Assembly (NCBI RefSeq): GCF_013214175.1
Contig: NZ_JABSPA010000004.1
Span: forward strand, 329,960 to 393,959
Reading direction: 5' to 3'
Source: Colwellia sp.
Lineage (GTDB): Bacteria; Pseudomonadota; Gammaproteobacteria; Enterobacterales; Alteromonadaceae
Length of the DNA: 64,000 bases
This document shows, in pieces, positions 61,881 to 64,000 of this stretch (its first letter is position 1; each line of letters begins with the position of its first letter). The notes below the pieces were generated by a model, which worked only from the letters and a program-made list of their open reading frames with translations, was not told the DNA's origin and did not search any database. The translations under genes were made by a program, and so were the position numbers.

Positions 61881-62702
61881 TTAATTGCTTAGTTTATACA
61901 TTAAAACATCTAAACTTTTTTCACATTTTTCTAAGTACTTAAAATCTTTGAACATAGTTAGGGCTCTCAAGTGCCCAATTAGTTTTGTAGATCTTCTAGC
62001 ATAGATATGGCCAAACTCTTTACTTCCACTCAACTCAATATACTTGATTATTAAGTTGCCAACTTGAAGAGCGGTATCCTGTATTAGAAACCATTTCTGA
62101 CCATTCAAAGAGTTAAGTCCTTTCTGATCATTGAAGTGTTCTGTTAACTCACTTATTGTCTCAAAATCTAATGCTGCACCGCAATACACGTTGTAGATAA
62201 AGTTACTATAGGTTAGCGGTAATTCTCTTTTACCCGTAAGAACGATTCTACTGACCTCTAACTTATTCTCAATTGGCGTAGACAAAAGTTCGTCTAATTC
62301 CAGTTGTTGTTCTTTAATTAGCCTAAATATTTCACTAAGCTTCGCTTCTTTTTCTAAATGTTCAACTTGATCTTGCATCGCCTTACGACTCATCGCTGCT
62401 TCATTTTTTGTTTCTTTAACTTCTTCCCTGGTTAACCTCAACTCTCTCATCTGCACGTTAATAGACCAAACCAGCAAAGCAATGGTGGCGAACCCCAAAA
62501 CAGGATTTAACGTACCGCCAACAAAGTCACCGAATTGGGCAAATAGTTCTTGGTCACCCCAAGTACCATCAAACAATGAAAAATATCGCCATAATAAAGA
62601 ACAGGCCAAAATAATCACGCCACCGAAAAACCAATAAAGCCAAAGAGGAAACTTAATATCATCCTGACTATCCCCTGTATCTGTATCCGCTATTTCACTC
62701 AC
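61881..62702 (-). CDS. Putative phage abortive infection (putAbiC-like) protein
   Basis: The 273-residue protein has two membrane helices near the start (about 20-42 and 65-85, with FAQFGDFVGGTLNPVLGFATIALLVWSI between and in the second). A coiled-coil follows (about 88-150: MRELRLTREEVKETKNEAAMSRKAMQDQVEHLEKEAKL), then a soluble C-terminal domain. This layout and the phrase FGDFVGGTLNPVLGF match the 'putative phage abortive infection' family (PF16872-like). The defence role is a family label, not shown. It lies between two E repeats next to a cassette, as integron cargo often does. Confidence 0.72.
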   Translation of the reverse strand: MSEIADTDTGDSQDDIKFPLWLYWFFGGVIILACSLLWRYFSLFDGTWGDQELFAQFGDFVGGTLNPVLGFATIALLVWSINVQMRELRLTREEVKETKNEAAMSRKAMQDQVEHLEKEAKLSEIFRLIKEQQLELDELLSTPIENKLEVSRIVLTGKRELPLTYSNFIYNVYCGAALDFETISELTEHFNDQKGLNSLNGQKWFLIQDTALQVGNLIIKYIELSGSKEFGHIYARRSTKLIGHLRALTMFKDFKYLEKCEKSLDVLMYKLSN

Positions 62703-63037
62703 CGTAATAATACTCCATTGTAAAGCCTTTAAAAAAACTGTTAAACGTCAAATATATAAAATTCAGGAGGATATACTAAAGCAATACTTAAGGAGGCGTA
62801 AAGCTTTCTCTAACCGCGTGAAATAAAGTATTATCATTTAGTCGATATAACTCTATTGGAGTATGTAAAGTCATTTATTCGTATGATGCAGGCACATGAT
62901 CTGAACACGTTAATTATGGTGGTATTCAGACTTAAAGGACTATAATGCGCACCAAAGAGCCGTTAGGGTGTGATTGAAATATTAAGTTTCTAAAGTTAAA
63001 TCAAAGTGCATGCAGCAGACTGTTCAAAGGGCTGTAG
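62703..63037. other. Gap before the putAbiC-like gene
   Basis: No gene is supported. It holds the promoter region of the minus-strand putAbiC-like gene, but no clear -35/-10 pair or attC site could be recognised. Confidence 0.4.
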
Positions 63038-63103
63038 CTACCACACAGCGGACATTAAGCTATGTAAGGCATAAGTTGATTTTCATTAGATTTTGTATCG
63101 ATA
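63038..63103 (-). repeat. Cassette-edge repeat E, copy 3
   Basis: On the minus strand it directly follows attC site D (CGTTATCG) and reads TACAAAATCTAATG, then AGCTTAATGTCCGCTGTGTG and GTAG. The position relative to attC is the same as in copy 1 at 17460. Confidence 0.6.
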
Positions 63104-63205
63104 ACGCCCGCATAAGCGGCTAAATAATAGTTTGCTAAAGTGGTACAAGATCAAAGCGAAACGTAGCCAACTGTTACGTGTCCTTGTTGATTTGCTTGTT
63201 AGACG
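63101..63205 (-). repeat. attC-like recombination site D
   Basis: On the minus strand it begins at the end of the DUF4184 gene (CTAACAAGCAAATC), has GGACACGTAACAGTTGGCTA as in site B, ACTTTAGCAAACTATTA as in site A, and ends GCCGCTTATGCGGGCGTTATCG. The arms AGTTGGCTA and TTAGCAAACT pair with small mismatches. Confidence 0.75.
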
Positions 63206-63912
63206 AATTTTCCCCGCGCCTGCCAGTATACTACCAGCGTATACAAGCACATCCCACAAACAACACCAACCATTATCCCAATAGCTGAGCGGACAGCGTA
63301 TTCTGACAAGACATCAGAACCATGAATGAGGTTTGCTAGAACAACAAAAAAAGCAATGCTTACTGAATATATCAGTATACCGGTAACCAACTGACCTTCG
63401 TAATTCTCTTTACGGTTAAGAACCAAAGCATACAGATACCATACAGCCAGAGTTGAGAGGCCCAACACACCACTACCATACTGATTCCATTTGTACAAAG
63501 GCAATGAGAAAATTTCTGAGTTCCAGAACTCACTATTTATTACAAATGCTCCATATGAATGACTCGTTGCATCCCACAGGGCGTGGCTATAAGCACCAAA
63601 TAAGACACCAACCAAAATAAAGAACCATGATGACAAACAGAGTGACCAACTCCTTTTCGGCAAACCCAGCAACTGAAGAGTTGGAGCCTCCAACAAGCGA
63701 TACCATGCAAAAAGCATTATTAGCGAAGGAATAAGGCAGTATATAAGCACTCCATTAACTGAATGACCAGGAGCATTTGTTGGTGTTAGAGCCAAAAGAT
63801 ATGGAAAGTCAGGAGACAAACTCCCAACTGCTAGCGATGCAAATGGAACTATTCCTCGAGAAATAATCGATATGGGTATTGCAACTACTGCGTGTGAAAG
63901 AGTGTATGGCAT
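63199..63912 (-). CDS. DUF4184 family membrane protein, cassette gene
   Basis: The 237-residue protein has about six hydrophobic helices and the DUF4184 opening MPYTLSHAVVAIPIS, plus GSLSPDFPYLLAL and FGAYSHALWDATSHSYG; the conserved His and Asp residues recall metal-dependent membrane hydrolases (YdjM-like). The ATG at 63912 is preferred over 63945 because the family starts there. attC site D overlaps its stop, so it is an integron cassette on the minus strand. The function is not known. Confidence 0.8.
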   Translation of the reverse strand: MPYTLSHAVVAIPISIISRGIVPFASLAVGSLSPDFPYLLALTPTNAPGHSVNGVLIYCLIPSLIMLFAWYRLLEAPTLQLLGLPKRSWSLCLSSWFFILVGVLFGAYSHALWDATSHSYGAFVINSEFWNSEIFSLPLYKWNQYGSGVLGLSTLAVWYLYALVLNRKENYEGQLVTGILIYSVSIAFFVVLANLIHGSDVLSEYAVRSAIGIMVGVVCGMCLYTLVVYWQARGKFV

Positions 63913-64000
63913 AGTTCTATTCGCATAGACACAATGACTCCCCACGAGGTGCTAGCCTCTGACCGTGGGTTAGTTTTACAAACCAGAGCCATAATATATG

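Noticed and set aside
61881..62702. A clear attC site directly after the putAbiC-like gene
   Set aside because: The downstream sequence has a small hairpin and repeat E but lacks the paired outer boxes needed, so only a decayed site is suggested.

Overview
The window reads as chromosome of a marine, probably cold-adapted gammaproteobacterium of the Alteromonadales, most like Colwellia or a close relative. This is an inference from the AT-rich sequence, the large TonB-dependent receptors with the 'VTGSR' plug start, the many secreted metalloproteases with fibronectin type III tails, a PEP-CTERM protein, and the Shewanella/Colwellia-style acetyl-CoA hydrolase-GNAT fusion. No rRNA, tRNA, CRISPR array, insertion sequence or integrase gene was seen.

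Layout. 0.5-3.2 kb: small accessory genes (DUF2007 zinc-finger protein, a 5'-truncated uracil-DNA glycosylase remnant, an XRE regulator with two membrane helices, a phospholipase A2-like secreted protein, a P-loop kinase). 3.4-7.8 kb: DUF1707 protein, M1 aminopeptidase and a sodium symporter. 8.3-14.7 kb: a two-catalytic-domain collagenase-like protease and a TonB receptor. 15.0-17.5 kb: three integron-type gene cassettes with attC sites and no integrase. 17.8-19.3 kb: DoxX/Ohr/OhrR peroxide defence. 20-28.5 kb: a fibronectin-domain metzincin, an MFS transporter, a CheZ-like protein, an exported HIT protein and a Tat-type LD-carboxypeptidase. 29-36 kb: small genes, a Qnr pentapeptide-repeat protein, a large Cache/SBP/HD-GYP sensor, a TetR regulator and an SRPBCC protein. 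36.4-49.2 kb: astacin and M64 proteases, a LytS/LytTR two-component pair, a second TonB receptor and a DapA-like/aldehyde dehydrogenase operon. 49.5-55.7 kb: PEP-CTERM protein, MiaE, sulfotransferase, acetyl-CoA hydrolase-GNAT and a histone-deacetylase-like enzyme. 55.8-61.4 kb: a TetR-controlled MMPL/LolA-like/outer-membrane-protein export operon. 61.7-64 kb: a second cassette region on the minus strand.

How it works together. The main theme is use of external protein, especially collagen: a secreted M9-type collagenase, three other FN3-tailed or relative metalloproteases, an M1 aminopeptidase, two TonB receptors, and an operon that fits the last two steps of 4-hydroxyproline breakdown (hydroxyproline is abundant in collagen). 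A 15-base sequence containing TGTATACA lies at the same promoter position before the collagenase and the first TonB receptor, and a partial copy lies in front of the hydroxyproline-type operon, so these may form one regulon. The second strong theme is a compact trans-envelope export system whose TetR regulator has three matching 13-bp operators. The third is two groups of integron cassettes edged by a shared sequence.
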